A stretch of 64,000 bases of DNA from Maledivibacter halophilus (GTDB lineage: Bacteria > Bacillota > Clostridia > Peptostreptococcales > Caminicellaceae): the NCBI RefSeq assembly GCF_900167445.1, contig NZ_FUZT01000011.1, forward strand, positions 1 to 64,000, read 5' to 3'. Below are positions 8,429 through 17,039 of the stretch, in pieces; the stretch's first letter is position 1, and each line of letters starts with the position of its first letter. Under the pieces are notes generated by a model. It saw only the letters and a list, made by a program, of their open reading frames with translations, was not told where the DNA came from and searched no databases. The position numbers and the translations under genes are program-made.

Positions 8429-9700
8429 TCAGACTACAGAAGCCAATAATAACAGCTGCTCATTGTCATTATAAATATTATCAAATTGAGATATAGGTAA
8501 AGGATTTTTACCCCTACCTGCTTCTACAGTATATCCTGGTCTCCTATATTCTTGGATAAACCAATCCTTCATTCCTGCATAGGAGGCTATTCCATATACT
8601 TCCCCTAACCTATATCCACTTACCTCAGAAAATAACTCACCTATTCTCTTTGCTTCCGGAGGTTGTAAATCATTGAATCTCCAATATATTACTTCTCCCT
8701 GAGTATGATAGGCTAGAACTAATCTGAAATTATGATTCTTTACAAATTGAACTATTGCCTCTGTTTCTGGTTCTGATAAGGGAAATGGTCCTCCATATCT
8801 TGTTGGTCCTGGACCCAATATTCCAAGCTCTATTTCTGCTTCCCTTGATTCATCCCATTTAGCAGGATAATTATGATTCAAATCCACGCCCCTATTATTT
8901 GCCTGCCATACATTTGAAAAATCTGTACTACCATTATTCCATTTAATTAATTCTTCATAATAAGGATTCTCTCTATTAAGTCCATTTAGCACTAAATTGA
9001 TGCCATCAGGATTAACCATAGGTATTATATATATACTGCTTTCCTTCCAAATTTTCTCCAAATTATATCCTCTTATGTTTCTCCCATCGGTATAACTTTT
9101 TAAGAAATTTTCAATGAATTTCATTAAAAGTGGAGAAGTTATCCATTCTAATGAATGGTGTGCGCCATTATAAAACACTTGATTTGGGCCAGTTCCTAGC
9201 CTAATATAGTATAATTTCCTCCCAAGAACACTCTCACCTGCAGAACCTACTTCAATAAATGGATATCTAGCTTTTAATCCCTCAATATCCCTTTCCATTA
9301 TTTCATAGGTGTAATCAATATTTGTATCTACTACATCAATTCCATAGGGTACAATTATTTCCTGACCAATCTGTAGCTCATAGGGATTAATACCCGGATT
9401 AGCTGTGACTATTCTGTTAACCGTTGTATAGTAGTTTTTAGCTATTTCCCACAATGTATCTCCAGGTTGAATATAGTAGGTATCATATCCTCTTAACAAA
9501 ACATTTATAATTTTATAAGTTTGAGGACCTATTATGCCATCAGCAGTTAAATCATTATCTTTTTGAAAGGCTATCACAGCATCCCTTGTTCCTGTTCCAT
9601 AATAACCATCAATAGGGCCAGGACTATATCCTATTTTCTTAAGCAAGGCTTGTATTTCCATCACATCTGTTCCCTTAGCCCCTAGTTTTAAAACTCTCAA
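8429..9700 (-). CDS. LysM and peptidoglycan-binding M14 family metallopeptidase
   Basis: Likely gamma-D-glutamyl-diamino acid endopeptidase acting on cell-wall peptides. Residues 1-65 form a peptidoglycan-binding domain (GYSPGPIDGYYGTGTRDAVIAFQ), residues 73-119 a LysM domain (YIQPGDTLWEIAKNYYTTVNRI), and about 130-420 an M14 zinc carboxypeptidase domain. Zinc ligands are visible in AHHSLEW (HxxE, residues 182-185) and in the later AYHTQGEV; the catalytic Glu is in YTVEAGRG. There is no signal peptide, as in spore endopeptidase I-type enzymes of Bacillus, so a role in sporulation or germination is plausible. The start is TTG with GGAGGG upstream. Confidence 0.9.
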   Translation of the reverse strand: MRVLKLGAKGTDVMEIQALLKKIGYSPGPIDGYYGTGTRDAVIAFQKDNDLTADGIIGPQTYKIINVLLRGYDTYYIQPGDTLWEIAKNYYTTVNRIVTANPGINPYELQIGQEIIVPYGIDVVDTNIDYTYEIMERDIEGLKARYPFIEVGSAGESVLGRKLYYIRLGTGPNQVFYNGAHHSLEWITSPLLMKFIENFLKSYTDGRNIRGYNLEKIWKESSIYIIPMVNPDGINLVLNGLNRENPYYEELIKWNNGSTDFSNVWQANNRGVDLNHNYPAKWDESREAEIELGILGPGPTRYGGPFPLSEPETEAIVQFVKNHNFRLVLAYHTQGEVIYWRFNDLQPPEAKRIGELFSEVSGYRLGEVYGIASYAGMKDWFIQEYRRPGYTVEAGRGKNPLPISQFDNIYNDNEQLLLLASVV

Positions 9701-9832
9701 ATAAATTCCCTCCTTAATTATCCCATCTTTTATACCATCATATACATTTAAAAAACATTATGTGCCATAAATGATTTTAAATGAAATTTATATGGTATAC
9801 TAATGTATATGCATATAAATTGGAGGTATTAT

Positions 9833-10075
9833 ATGGAAAGATATACTAAGGTCATCGAACTTTTGGGATCATATTATACAAGGGAATACAAAAAAAAGAA
9901 AAATCATAAAAATAAAATAAGAGAAGTGAAAGAAAGTACTGTAGAAAAATTTTTTCTTCAGGGCAAAGCTGAAGTATTGGTTATAATGGAAGAACAAAAT
10001 AAAGAAATACTCCTTGACATATATAGTGATAGAAAAGATATAAAGAAATACTTAGGAGAATCATTTCTCCCATAA
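9833..10075 (+). CDS. Small hypothetical protein, 80 aa
   Basis: Not recognised. A charged, Lys/Glu-rich protein starting MERYTKVIELLGSYY, with a run of lysines near residues 20-35 and a beta-like segment AEVLVIMEEQNKEILLDIY. No Cys, signal or membrane segment. The ATG follows TTGGAGG at 8 bp, and a bidirectional terminator follows the stop, so the gene looks real. It is divergent from the M14 peptidase and may share its intergenic promoter region. Confidence 0.6.
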   Translation: MERYTKVIELLGSYYTREYKKKKNHKNKIREVKESTVEKFFLQGKAEVLVIMEEQNKEILLDIYSDRKDIKKYLGESFLP

Positions 10076-10090
10076 ACAATTTAACTTATG

Positions 10091-10131
10091 AAAAAGAGTA
10101 AAGAAATCACAAAATTTCTTTACTCTTTTAA
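10091..10131. terminator. Bidirectional terminator between convergent genes
   Basis: A long AT-rich stem, AAAAGAGTAAAGAAAT against ATTTCTTTACTCTTTT with a 6-base loop, lies between the ends of the 80-aa gene and the P-loop-like gene. There are T-runs on both sides. Confidence 0.85.
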
Positions 10132-10135
10132 AGTT

Positions 10136-10546
10136 TTATACTAAATATTTATGTAAATCTTCATGGAGATCATTTTTTAAACAGCTAATGGTCATGAAGA
10201 AATCGATTTCATACTTATTAGAGAGTTTTTCAAGCTTATTAACTAATTTAGGAATTTCATCACAAGTTGTATCCATTACTTTTAATAATCCATCAATATA
10301 AATTTTATCGATATCATGGTCATGGGATATTATTCCACATAAGAATCCAAAAAATTCATCCATATTTTTGGTTGGATACTCATCCATACTTATGAACCTT
10401 AACCTATGCTTAAGATCATAAATATGCCTTTTATCGTCATCTACAAATACTATATTCCCCTTTGCTTTTTCCACATCCTCATTTGCTAAATCAATTATCT
10501 TCTTTGTTTTCCCAGTCCCCTTTGAACTTGCCAATATACTTATCAT
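10136..10546 (-). CDS. Small P-loop-like protein, 136 aa, function unknown
   Basis: The N-terminus MISILASSKGTGKTKKIIDLA is a Walker A-like loop; its first position is Ser where Ala or Gly is usual. A strand follows (NIVFVDDDKRHIYDLKHR), then IDKIYIDGLLKVM, which could be a Walker B region, and FFMTISC. The order resembles a minimal ATPase or a sensor domain. Shine-Dalgarno GGGAGGAG. The gene sits downstream of rlmN, separated from it by the palindrome at 10590-10614. The partner and substrate are unknown. Confidence 0.65.
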   Translation of the reverse strand: MISILASSKGTGKTKKIIDLANEDVEKAKGNIVFVDDDKRHIYDLKHRLRFISMDEYPTKNMDEFFGFLCGIISHDHDIDKIYIDGLLKVMDTTCDEIPKLVNKLEKLSNKYEIDFFMTISCLKNDLHEDLHKYLV

Positions 10547-10589
10547 CTTGATCTCCTCCCTTAAATTTGATAGAGAAAATATATAACAT

Positions 10590-10614
10590 TAAAGAATATT
10601 CGAAATATTCTTTA
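10590..10614. repeat. Palindrome with AAAGAATATT core
   Basis: Eleven-base perfect arms TAAAGAATATT / AATATTCTTTA around CGA. It lies 44 bp upstream of the P-loop-like gene start and shares its core with the 41-bp palindrome at 7765-7805. Confidence 0.6.
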
Positions 10615-10661
10615 GTAACTACTTCTATGACTTTCCTTATAATCCTTCAAAAACATTTATT

Positions 10662-11738
10662 TTATTTTAATTCACAATATTCGTTATTTTTTGCCCTCTC
10701 AATATAGCTTTTTCTTAATTGTCCACAAGCTGCATCTATATCACTGCCCATTTCTCTCCTGACTGTTGCATCAATACCATTTTTCTTTAATATCCTTTGA
10801 AACTCATAGGCTCTTTCTCTTGTAGAACCTTTTAGATTCCTCTCATTAACTTCATTTAATGGTATAATATTTACATGACAAAGCATTCCATTTAGTTTTT
10901 GTGAAAGCTCTAAAGCATTATCTAAACTATCATTAAAACCTCTTATTAAAGAATATTCAAAAGTTACTCTTCGATTAGTCTTTTTTATATATTTTTCACA
11001 TGAATCTAAAAGTTTTTTAATATTGTACACTTTATTTATGGGCATAATTTTATTTCTCATCTCATCATTTGGAGCATGAAGAGATACAGCTAAAGTGATT
11101 TGAAGTTTCTTTTGGGCTAAATCTATTATCTTCGGTACTATTCCACATGTCGATAAGGTTATATTTCTCATTCCTATATTTAATCCTAAGGGATCATTAA
11201 TAATTTCTAAAAATTTTATAACTCCTTCATAGTTGTCAAGGGGTTCACCACTACCCATAAGCACTACATTAGATATCCTCTCCCCGATGTCTTTTTGAAT
11301 CGACAACACCTGACCTACTATTTCCCCTGAAGTTAAGTTTCTTACAACCCCATCGATTGTAGATGCACAGAATCCACATCCCATTTTACAACCTACCTGG
11401 GTAGATACACAAACCGTATTTCCGTGTTTATACTTCATCATAACACTTTCTATAATATTTCCATCTCTAAGGGCCATTAAATATTTTCTTGTTCCGTCCA
11501 ACTTAGATTCCAATACTTTTAATATGTCCATATCGTTAGCATATGATACCTTTTTTAGTTTATTTTTGAAATTTTTGGATAAATTAGTCATTTCATCAAT
11601 ATCTTCAATTCCCTTTTGTATCCATTCAAAAATCTGTTTGCCTCTAAATTTCTTTTCTCCCAACTGAACTGATAACTTTTCTAGTTCTTCTATACTACAA
11701 TTTCTAAGATCAATTGAATCACTCATAAAAGATTTCAC
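10662..11738 (-). CDS. rlmN: 23S rRNA (adenine2503-C2)/tRNA (adenine37-C2) methyltransferase RlmN
   Basis: Radical SAM enzyme that methylates C2 of A2503 in 23S rRNA and A37 in some tRNAs. The cluster motif is CKMGCGFCAST (CxxxCxxC), the methyl-carrying Cys is probably the one in DIDAACGQLRKSY near the C-terminus, and QVGCKMG, MGSGEPLDN and TLAVSLHAPNDEMRNKIMPIN are family signatures. About 358 residues, normal. AGGAGAAGG six bases upstream selects the GTG at 11738; an ATG four codons later is possible. It is not linked to prpC/prkC here, unlike in many Firmicutes. Confidence 0.95.
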   Translation of the reverse strand: MKSFMSDSIDLRNCSIEELEKLSVQLGEKKFRGKQIFEWIQKGIEDIDEMTNLSKNFKNKLKKVSYANDMDILKVLESKLDGTRKYLMALRDGNIIESVMMKYKHGNTVCVSTQVGCKMGCGFCASTIDGVVRNLTSGEIVGQVLSIQKDIGERISNVVLMGSGEPLDNYEGVIKFLEIINDPLGLNIGMRNITLSTCGIVPKIIDLAQKKLQITLAVSLHAPNDEMRNKIMPINKVYNIKKLLDSCEKYIKKTNRRVTFEYSLIRGFNDSLDNALELSQKLNGMLCHVNIIPLNEVNERNLKGSTRERAYEFQRILKKNGIDATVRREMGSDIDAACGQLRKSYIERAKNNEYCELK

Positions 11739-11940
11739 ACCTATCCTTCTCCTAAACAAATTATAAGAAATATAAAAATTTTTAATTTTTCCTATAAAAA
11801 AACCTAGGATTAATTATTTATTACCCCTTTTTTCTCTTTTTAATCTACATAAAATATATTTAGTAAAACTTAATTTATATATATCCAAATTTTAGGCAAT
11901 TGTTAGAGTTTTTGATGTATATAAATTTAAAGTTTTTACT

Positions 11941-12058
11941 TGAGGAAATTGCATAATTCTAACTTGGCAAAATTGCATAATATATGTGGTTTATCTTTGT
12001 AGATTCTAAAGCTATATAGTAGATAGTTTTTACTGAAGGTAATTATGCAATTTGCTCA
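11941..12058. repeat. Family A palindromic repeat (MITE-like), copy 1
   Basis: Starts TGAGGAAATTGCATAATT and ends with AATTATGCAATTTGCTCA, so the two ends are near-perfect inverted repeats of about 18 bp. A second internal AAAATTGCATAA lies 22 bp into the left side. The right half carries a TATAGTAGATAGTTTTT segment shared with copy 2. It fills most of the 340-bp gap between rlmN and the DMT transporter and ends 22 bp from the latter's stop codon; the rest of the gap shows nothing else. Confidence 0.85.
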
Positions 12059-12079
12059 CTTAAATTCTTATATAATTTT

Positions 12080-12985
12080 TTAAGCTGAAGCTTTTATTTC
12101 AATTTTCAATCTTGAATTTAAATATACCCCTGTAATTATTATTGCTACACTAAAAATTTTTATAATCGTAACTTCCTCTTTCAAAATAAGAAAAGAAAGA
12201 ATAACAGAAAATACAGGAACTAAATTTATAAATACATTAGTTTTGCTTGGACCTATTTTCTTAATAGAAATTTGCTGAACAAGATATCCTATAACCGATG
12301 CAAAAACTGACATATATAAAACTGAAACCCATCCCTTCCACGTAACATTGGGAAGATATGTTAAAGGCTTTTCAATAAAAACAAAGGGAATAAGTGTTAC
12401 TAAACATATTAGAAAGCTATAGGCAGTTATTATTAGTGGTGAGTACTTTGGCATAACTTTTTTGCTTATTACACTATATACTACCCAGCATATTACAGCA
12501 AAAAGCATAATTATATCCCCAATATTGAAGCTAATATCTTTTATAACCCCTATCTGACCATTGGTTATTGTTAATACTACGCCTGAAAAAGCTATCAATA
12601 TTGTACCTATCCTTTTAATACCTAATCTCTCTTTTATCAATAATGAAGCCAATATAGATGTTAACATAGGATTAGTAGCAGCTATCATAGAAGAGTTAAT
12701 AGCTGTTGTATATTTTAAAGCTGTAAAGAATAAAACATGATATCCAAACATCCCTACTATACCTAAAACAAGTAAAACAGGCAAATCACTTTTCTTTAAT
12801 TTCCAATTTTTATCTTCATGTCTTATCATCATTGGGAAAACAATGATTGTGGAAAATAGGAATCTAAAAAATGCTAAAGAAAATGGAGGAAATTCATTCA
12901 CACCTATCTTCCCTGCCACAAAGGCACCAGCCCAAAATAATGCACACATAACCATAGAAAAATAAATCTTTTTTTCACTCTTCAA
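12080..12985 (-). CDS. EamA/DMT-family transporter
   Basis: Drug/metabolite-type permease of 301 residues with about ten hydrophobic segments arranged as two EamA repeats. The first (ALFWAGAFVAGKIGVNEFPPF) and second (FAVICWVVYSVISKKVMPKY) repeats start in the usual way, and the family block GYHVLFFTALKYTTAINSSM is present. The substrate is unknown; relatives export amino acids, nucleotides or drugs. The start is TTG with GGAGGG upstream. It is transcribed alone. Confidence 0.9.
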   Translation of the reverse strand: MKSEKKIYFSMVMCALFWAGAFVAGKIGVNEFPPFSLAFFRFLFSTIIVFPMMIRHEDKNWKLKKSDLPVLLVLGIVGMFGYHVLFFTALKYTTAINSSMIAATNPMLTSILASLLIKERLGIKRIGTILIAFSGVVLTITNGQIGVIKDISFNIGDIIMLFAVICWVVYSVISKKVMPKYSPLIITAYSFLICLVTLIPFVFIEKPLTYLPNVTWKGWVSVLYMSVFASVIGYLVQQISIKKIGPSKTNVFINLVPVFSVILSFLILKEEVTIIKIFSVAIIITGVYLNSRLKIEIKASA

Positions 12986-13365
12986 AATAATCCCTCCAAA
13001 TATAAATAAAGATGTTATTATAATTTAATTAACACCTTTAATTATACTACATAATATAGATATGTAATATTAAGAAATTTTGCTTGTTCCAGTATTCTCT
13101 GAGAATCCTTTTAGCCATGCTAATCAGGTTATTTAGTTATTGTAATTTAAAAGATTTTAATATTTCATTTGAGTAATTTTTATAACACATAGGAAATTAT
13201 AATCTTACCAAATTATAAATAAATATAATTTTCGTCATGTGTTTCAAAAAAGTTTACCTTTAAAAGCTTTATAAAAGACTTTTTATAAACCTGTTTTTTC
13301 CTTCAAGTTTATATAAATTTTAAAGCCAGATCTGAGAAAAATAACTTTCAAATCTGGCTGCTTAA
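12986..13365. other. Intergenic region, 380 bp
   Basis: AT-rich and without coding potential that I can support. It presumably holds the promoter of the DMT transporter at its left end, and it contains the terminator at 13321-13359. The CTCTGAGAATCC area near 13090 is locally less AT-rich but shows no clear structure. Confidence 0.6.
13321..13359 (-). terminator. Probable terminator of the nitroreductase gene
   Basis: Eight-bp stem AGCCAGAT / ATCTGGCT with a 20-base loop, 7 bp after the stop codon; the minus strand continues TTAAAATTT. Confidence 0.6.
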
Positions 13366-14103
13366 TCATTTCATTTCAAAACCTTTATTTCTCAAAAATT
13401 CCTTCATATGGGGTCTTAATTCCTTCTCCATTTTTTCTGCCATTTGCTTAGACCATGTATCGTCTCTTTTCCCCTTTGTTCTTTTTAGATAATATTCTCT
13501 AGCTAATTTATCGTACTCTTTTATCCTATCCTCATCGCCACTAGTACTATATTTATCTTTTTTAAAAACAACATCTAAAGGTAATCGAGGCTTTATATCC
13601 GGATTATGGTTAGGATAGCCCAAGCACATTCCAAAAACAGGGTATACATTCCTAGGGATTTCTAACAAATCACATATTTCATCTGGATTGTTCCTAATTC
13701 CTCCAACATATACTCCTCCAAGTCCCATAGATTCAGCAGCTATCATTGCATTTTGAGCTACTAAGGCAGTATCTACAGTAGCTATTATAAAGCTTTCAGT
13801 AAAACCTTCCTTCATCTTTGAGCCTTCAATTTTACAAGCTAAGTCCAATCTGTTTAGATCAGCACAGAATACTAAAAAAACAGGGCATTGTTCTACATAA
13901 GGTTGATCACCACTTAATTTAGCAATTTTCTTTCTTACTTGCATATCGTCGACTTTAATAATAGTATAGGCTTGAACAAAGCTTGAAGTTGAAGCACATT
14001 GTGCCGCCTCAATAATAGCTTTTAACTTATCATCGTCAATTTTAGTTTCTTTAAACTTTCTAATAGATTTATGGTTTTTTAAAAGTTCTATAACTTTATT
14101 CAT
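13366..14103 (-). CDS. NfsA-type FMN nitroreductase (NADPH-dependent oxidoreductase)
   Basis: Flavoprotein of about 245 residues, expected to reduce nitro compounds, quinones or flavin with NAD(P)H. The N-terminus NHKSIRKFKETKIDDDKL is the FMN phosphate-binding signature, and AAQCASTSSFVQAYTII plus AAESMGLGGVYVGGIRNNP match the NfsA/FRP family. ATG at 14103 with GGGAGG upstream; a reading five codons longer lacks a proper site. It is first of a same-strand series with the PHP and dehydrogenase genes, 70 bp or less apart, possibly one operon. Confidence 0.92.
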   Translation of the reverse strand: MNKVIELLKNHKSIRKFKETKIDDDKLKAIIEAAQCASTSSFVQAYTIIKVDDMQVRKKIAKLSGDQPYVEQCPVFLVFCADLNRLDLACKIEGSKMKEGFTESFIIATVDTALVAQNAMIAAESMGLGGVYVGGIRNNPDEICDLLEIPRNVYPVFGMCLGYPNHNPDIKPRLPLDVVFKKDKYSTSGDEDRIKEYDKLAREYYLKRTKGKRDDTWSKQMAEKMEKELRPHMKEFLRNKGFEMK

Positions 14104-14173
14104 ATCTTTTCCTCCCATCTGCTAGCTTATCTAAAAACTACAAAATATTGTAATAAAACTTGTAAAATAAAAG

Positions 14174-14923
14174 CTATTTTATAGGTACAATAGATTTATC
14201 TTCAAATTTTCTGCCCTTTGCCTTTAAATATTTTTTAAGCTTTTCCTTAGATGTATTCATTATAAGCTCCTCTGGCATTTCTACTAATTCAAATATTTCA
14301 ATAGATTTCTCAAAATTGCCAACATCAAAAGATATATGGGCATCGCTTCCAGCAACAACAAATACACCTAATTCTTTTGCTTTTCTAGCAATTAATATAC
14401 AATTTTCTTTGCTTCCACTTCTACTATCGTTTAAAAAAGTACTATTGTTTATTTCAATTATTTTATTTTTTTCTTTTGCTGACAACACAAATTTATCAAT
14501 ATCTATGGCAAATCTTGGATTTCCTGGATGAGCAATTATATCTACATATTCATTATCCATAACTTTTGTAATAGCTCTGGTATTTTCTTCCCTTGTACCC
14601 GATTCAATACAAACATCGTGCAAACTTGCAAGAACTAAATCCAATCTTTCAAGATACTTTTTAGGTATATCTATATTTCCTTCATAATCAATTATATTTG
14701 CTTCAACTCCCCTTAAAACCTCAACGCCCTCTATTTCCCTTGGTATTACTCTTTGATTGCCTATATGAAAAATATCGGGACCTCCAGGCATTTTGGGGCC
14801 ATGATCCGTAAATGCCACTAACTTCAATCCCTTTTCCTTTGCTATTTTTATATAATCATGTATTGTGCTATATGCATGTCCGCTGGCAATAGTATGTGTA
14901 TGGGTATCCAATACAAACTTCAT
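14174..14923 (-). CDS. PHP-domain phosphoesterase (YcdX-like)
   Basis: Metal-dependent phosphatase of about 249 residues of the polymerase-and-histidinol-phosphatase fold. Trinuclear-metal ligands appear in order: LDTHTHT at the start (HxH), AFTDHGPKMPG, VEANIIDYEG (Glu), ASLHDVC, DIIAHPGNP and VAGSDAHISFDVG near the C-terminus. The order is that of YcdX/hisJ-type enzymes; the physiological substrate is unknown. ATG at 14923 follows GGAGGG. It is flanked by genes in the same direction. Confidence 0.9.
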   Translation of the reverse strand: MKFVLDTHTHTIASGHAYSTIHDYIKIAKEKGLKLVAFTDHGPKMPGGPDIFHIGNQRVIPREIEGVEVLRGVEANIIDYEGNIDIPKKYLERLDLVLASLHDVCIESGTREENTRAITKVMDNEYVDIIAHPGNPRFAIDIDKFVLSAKEKNKIIEINNSTFLNDSRSGSKENCILIARKAKELGVFVVAGSDAHISFDVGNFEKSIEIFELVEMPEELIMNTSKEKLKKYLKAKGRKFEDKSIVPIK

Positions 14924-14980
14924 TTCTTTTCCCTCCATATATTTTTTCATTATTAAAACATTTTCTGCAATTTTTTACCC

Positions 14981-15922
14981 TTAATAGCCTTTATTTAAAT
15001 CAACCACATTAACGAGTTCTTCATGGTTTTTATACCTCAACATATTCTCATATATAGTCCTAAATCTTCTCTCGTTCCGCATTTCCGATATCCATGAATT
15101 ATGAGGAGTTATATAGACATTGTCGAAATCCCATAAAGGACTATTCACTGATAAAGGTTCATTTTCAAATACATCTAAAGCAACTCCTCTAAACTTCTTT
15201 TCCTGGGTCTTTTTTATTAAAGCTCTTTCATCAATAATACTCCCTCTAGATACATTAACAAGTACAGACCCTTCTTTCATTTTACTTAGCCTTTCTTCAT
15301 TTAATAGATGATGGGTCTCATTGGTATAAGGTATAGCAGATACTAATACATCACAAATTGGCAAGAATTTATTTATATCATCTATAGAGTAGCATTTATC
15401 AAAATATTTTTCATTCCTTCCCTTGGTGTTTAATCCAATTACATTTACTCCAAATCCCTGAAGCCGTTTTGCTCCTTCCTTTGCTATTGTTCCTGTTCCT
15501 AAAAACCCAACTGTTTTACCATATAGTTCCAAAAGATTCGTATTGATCTTCCATTCTTTTTCCTTTTGTTTTTCATAAAAATACTTACTACTTTTATATA
15601 TCTCCAATATTTTTAATACTATCCATTCTCCCATAGGTATGCTATATCCACCTTTATTATTAGCTAATATAATGCCTTTTCCCTTTATATAATCCAATGG
15701 GACCTGGTCAATTCCTATACTTGACAATTGAATGAATTTTAAATCCTTTAGCCCTTTTATATCAAGATTGTCAAAGGGATTATAACAAACTAAAATATCT
15801 ATATCTTCAATTACTTTACAATTAGAGATTTTTCTTTCACTTATGTATACAACTTCATATCCTAAATCACTAACCGCTTTCATCTTTTCTTCTCCATAGT
15901 GATGAGTAAATAATACCTTCAT
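14981..15922 (-). CDS. D-isomer-specific 2-hydroxyacid dehydrogenase
   Basis: NAD(P)-dependent reductase of 313 residues. The nucleotide-binding loop is VGFLGTGTIAKEGAKRL, followed by the DVLVSAIPYTNETHHLL block, the catalytic Arg in NVSRGSIIDE, the Glu in DVFENEPL and the His in ITPHNSW. The N-terminal lobe is the usual flavodoxin-like half (FTHHYGEEKMKAV). The substrate (phosphoglycerate, lactate, glyoxylate or other) cannot be deduced, and no serine genes are adjacent. AAGGAGTGGG precedes the ATG. Confidence 0.9.
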   Translation of the reverse strand: MKVLFTHHYGEEKMKAVSDLGYEVVYISERKISNCKVIEDIDILVCYNPFDNLDIKGLKDLKFIQLSSIGIDQVPLDYIKGKGIILANNKGGYSIPMGEWIVLKILEIYKSSKYFYEKQKEKEWKINTNLLELYGKTVGFLGTGTIAKEGAKRLQGFGVNVIGLNTKGRNEKYFDKCYSIDDINKFLPICDVLVSAIPYTNETHHLLNEERLSKMKEGSVLVNVSRGSIIDERALIKKTQEKKFRGVALDVFENEPLSVNSPLWDFDNVYITPHNSWISEMRNERRFRTIYENMLRYKNHEELVNVVDLNKGY

Positions 15923-16008
15923 AATATCCCACTCCTTCTTTTAAAGAACTATTTTCTCCACAATATATCAATTCTTTAAAATAAGAAAGCTACTGGAATA
16001 CAGTAACT

Positions 16009-16353
16009 TTATTTTATGATTTCTTTTTCATATTCATCAATATTATTACTAAGCACATTAGCTAATCCAACAAATTCACAACCAATAATATATCCTTCAT
16101 TGATCTTCTGATTTCTTACAATTCTAAGGACGCTATAAAACATTTTTTCTTCATCAATAATGATCTTTGCATTAAAAAAATATCCTATAGGCAATTCTGT
16201 TTCACTGATAAAGCCTATACCTGTTTTAGAAAGATTTATAACCGTTACTTCATTGTCAACATCTTTAAGAGTTTCATCTCCCGATTTATATAAAGAATTA
16301 ATTTTTATCTTTATATTTACAGGCAGTCTTTTACTTTTTCTTTTATTCTCCAT
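16009..16353 (-). CDS. PilZ domain protein (c-di-GMP receptor)
   Basis: A 114-residue stand-alone PilZ domain. The binding signature is visible as RKSKRLPVN (RxxxR) near residue 4 and VINLSKTGIGF ((D/N)xSxxG) near residue 40. Such proteins bind cyclic di-GMP and pass the signal to flagellar, cellulose or other targets. No effector domain is fused and the neighbouring genes do not indicate the target. AAGGAGG lies 7 bp from the ATG. Confidence 0.87.
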   Translation of the reverse strand: MENKRKSKRLPVNIKIKINSLYKSGDETLKDVDNEVTVINLSKTGIGFISETELPIGYFFNAKIIIDEEKMFYSVLRIVRNQKINEGYIIGCEFVGLANVLSNNIDEYEKEIIK

Positions 16354-16772
16354 ATTAAATCCTCCTTACTATAGTTTAAACTTATATTAAATAATAAATA
16401 ATTTTAAAGTATTATAAATTTCACAGAAAATACATAGGAGCATTTATTTCTCTCTATAAAATTAATATTGGTCTTTAATGTTCCTATCCATAGATAAAAG
16501 AACTTTCTATTACATATATAAAGATATTATATCATATGTACTCTATTAGATAAGTCATTAATTCTATTTATTAGACTATTAAAATTACATAAATTTACTT
16601 TCAAATTATTTCACTATATATTTACTATTTTGAATACTATTGTCAATAAAATATGTTTTGTCATAAACTATAGTAAAGAAATTAACTCTCCTACTTGCAT
16701 CCATATTAAATATATCTAAGTTTTAAGCTATGTTTTCATTTCATATTTTTGTACAAGAAAAGAGGTAGTCTA
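16354..16772. other. Intergenic region, 419 bp
   Basis: Very AT-rich spacer between divergent genes. It must hold the promoters of the PilZ and 80-aa genes but no confident -35/-10 pair stands out. No RNA-like structure or repeat is recognised. Confidence 0.5.
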
Positions 16773-17015
16773 ATGAGAGATAATTCAAAAGAATTTTTTA
16801 GCATATTGAAATCTGAGATTTTTACAAATTTATTAAATACAGATAAGATAAAAATTGCTCAGTTAAATACAGCAATAGCCTTACTTATTAAATGTGACAT
16901 TAGCTTTGATTTAGAATTCACCTCTGGTACTGAAAGGCTTCTTCCCCAAGCATTACTTACAGTTTTTATCAATCGTAAAACAAGCCTCCAATTCACTTTC
17001 TATTTTGATTGTTGA
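16773..17015 (+). CDS. Small hypothetical protein, 80 aa
   Basis: Not recognised. It starts MRDNSKEFFSILKSEIF, has a helical N-terminal half and the segment CDISFDLEFTSGTERLLPQ, and ends FYFDC. AAGAGGTAG precedes the ATG. It converges on msrA with only 24 bp between stop codons and no clear terminator. It could be a chance frame; the ribosome binding site is the main support. Confidence 0.4.
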   Translation: MRDNSKEFFSILKSEIFTNLLNTDKIKIAQLNTAIALLIKCDISFDLEFTSGTERLLPQALLTVFINRKTSLQFTFYFDC

Positions 17016-17039
17016 TTATTTTACTAATTCATACATAGT

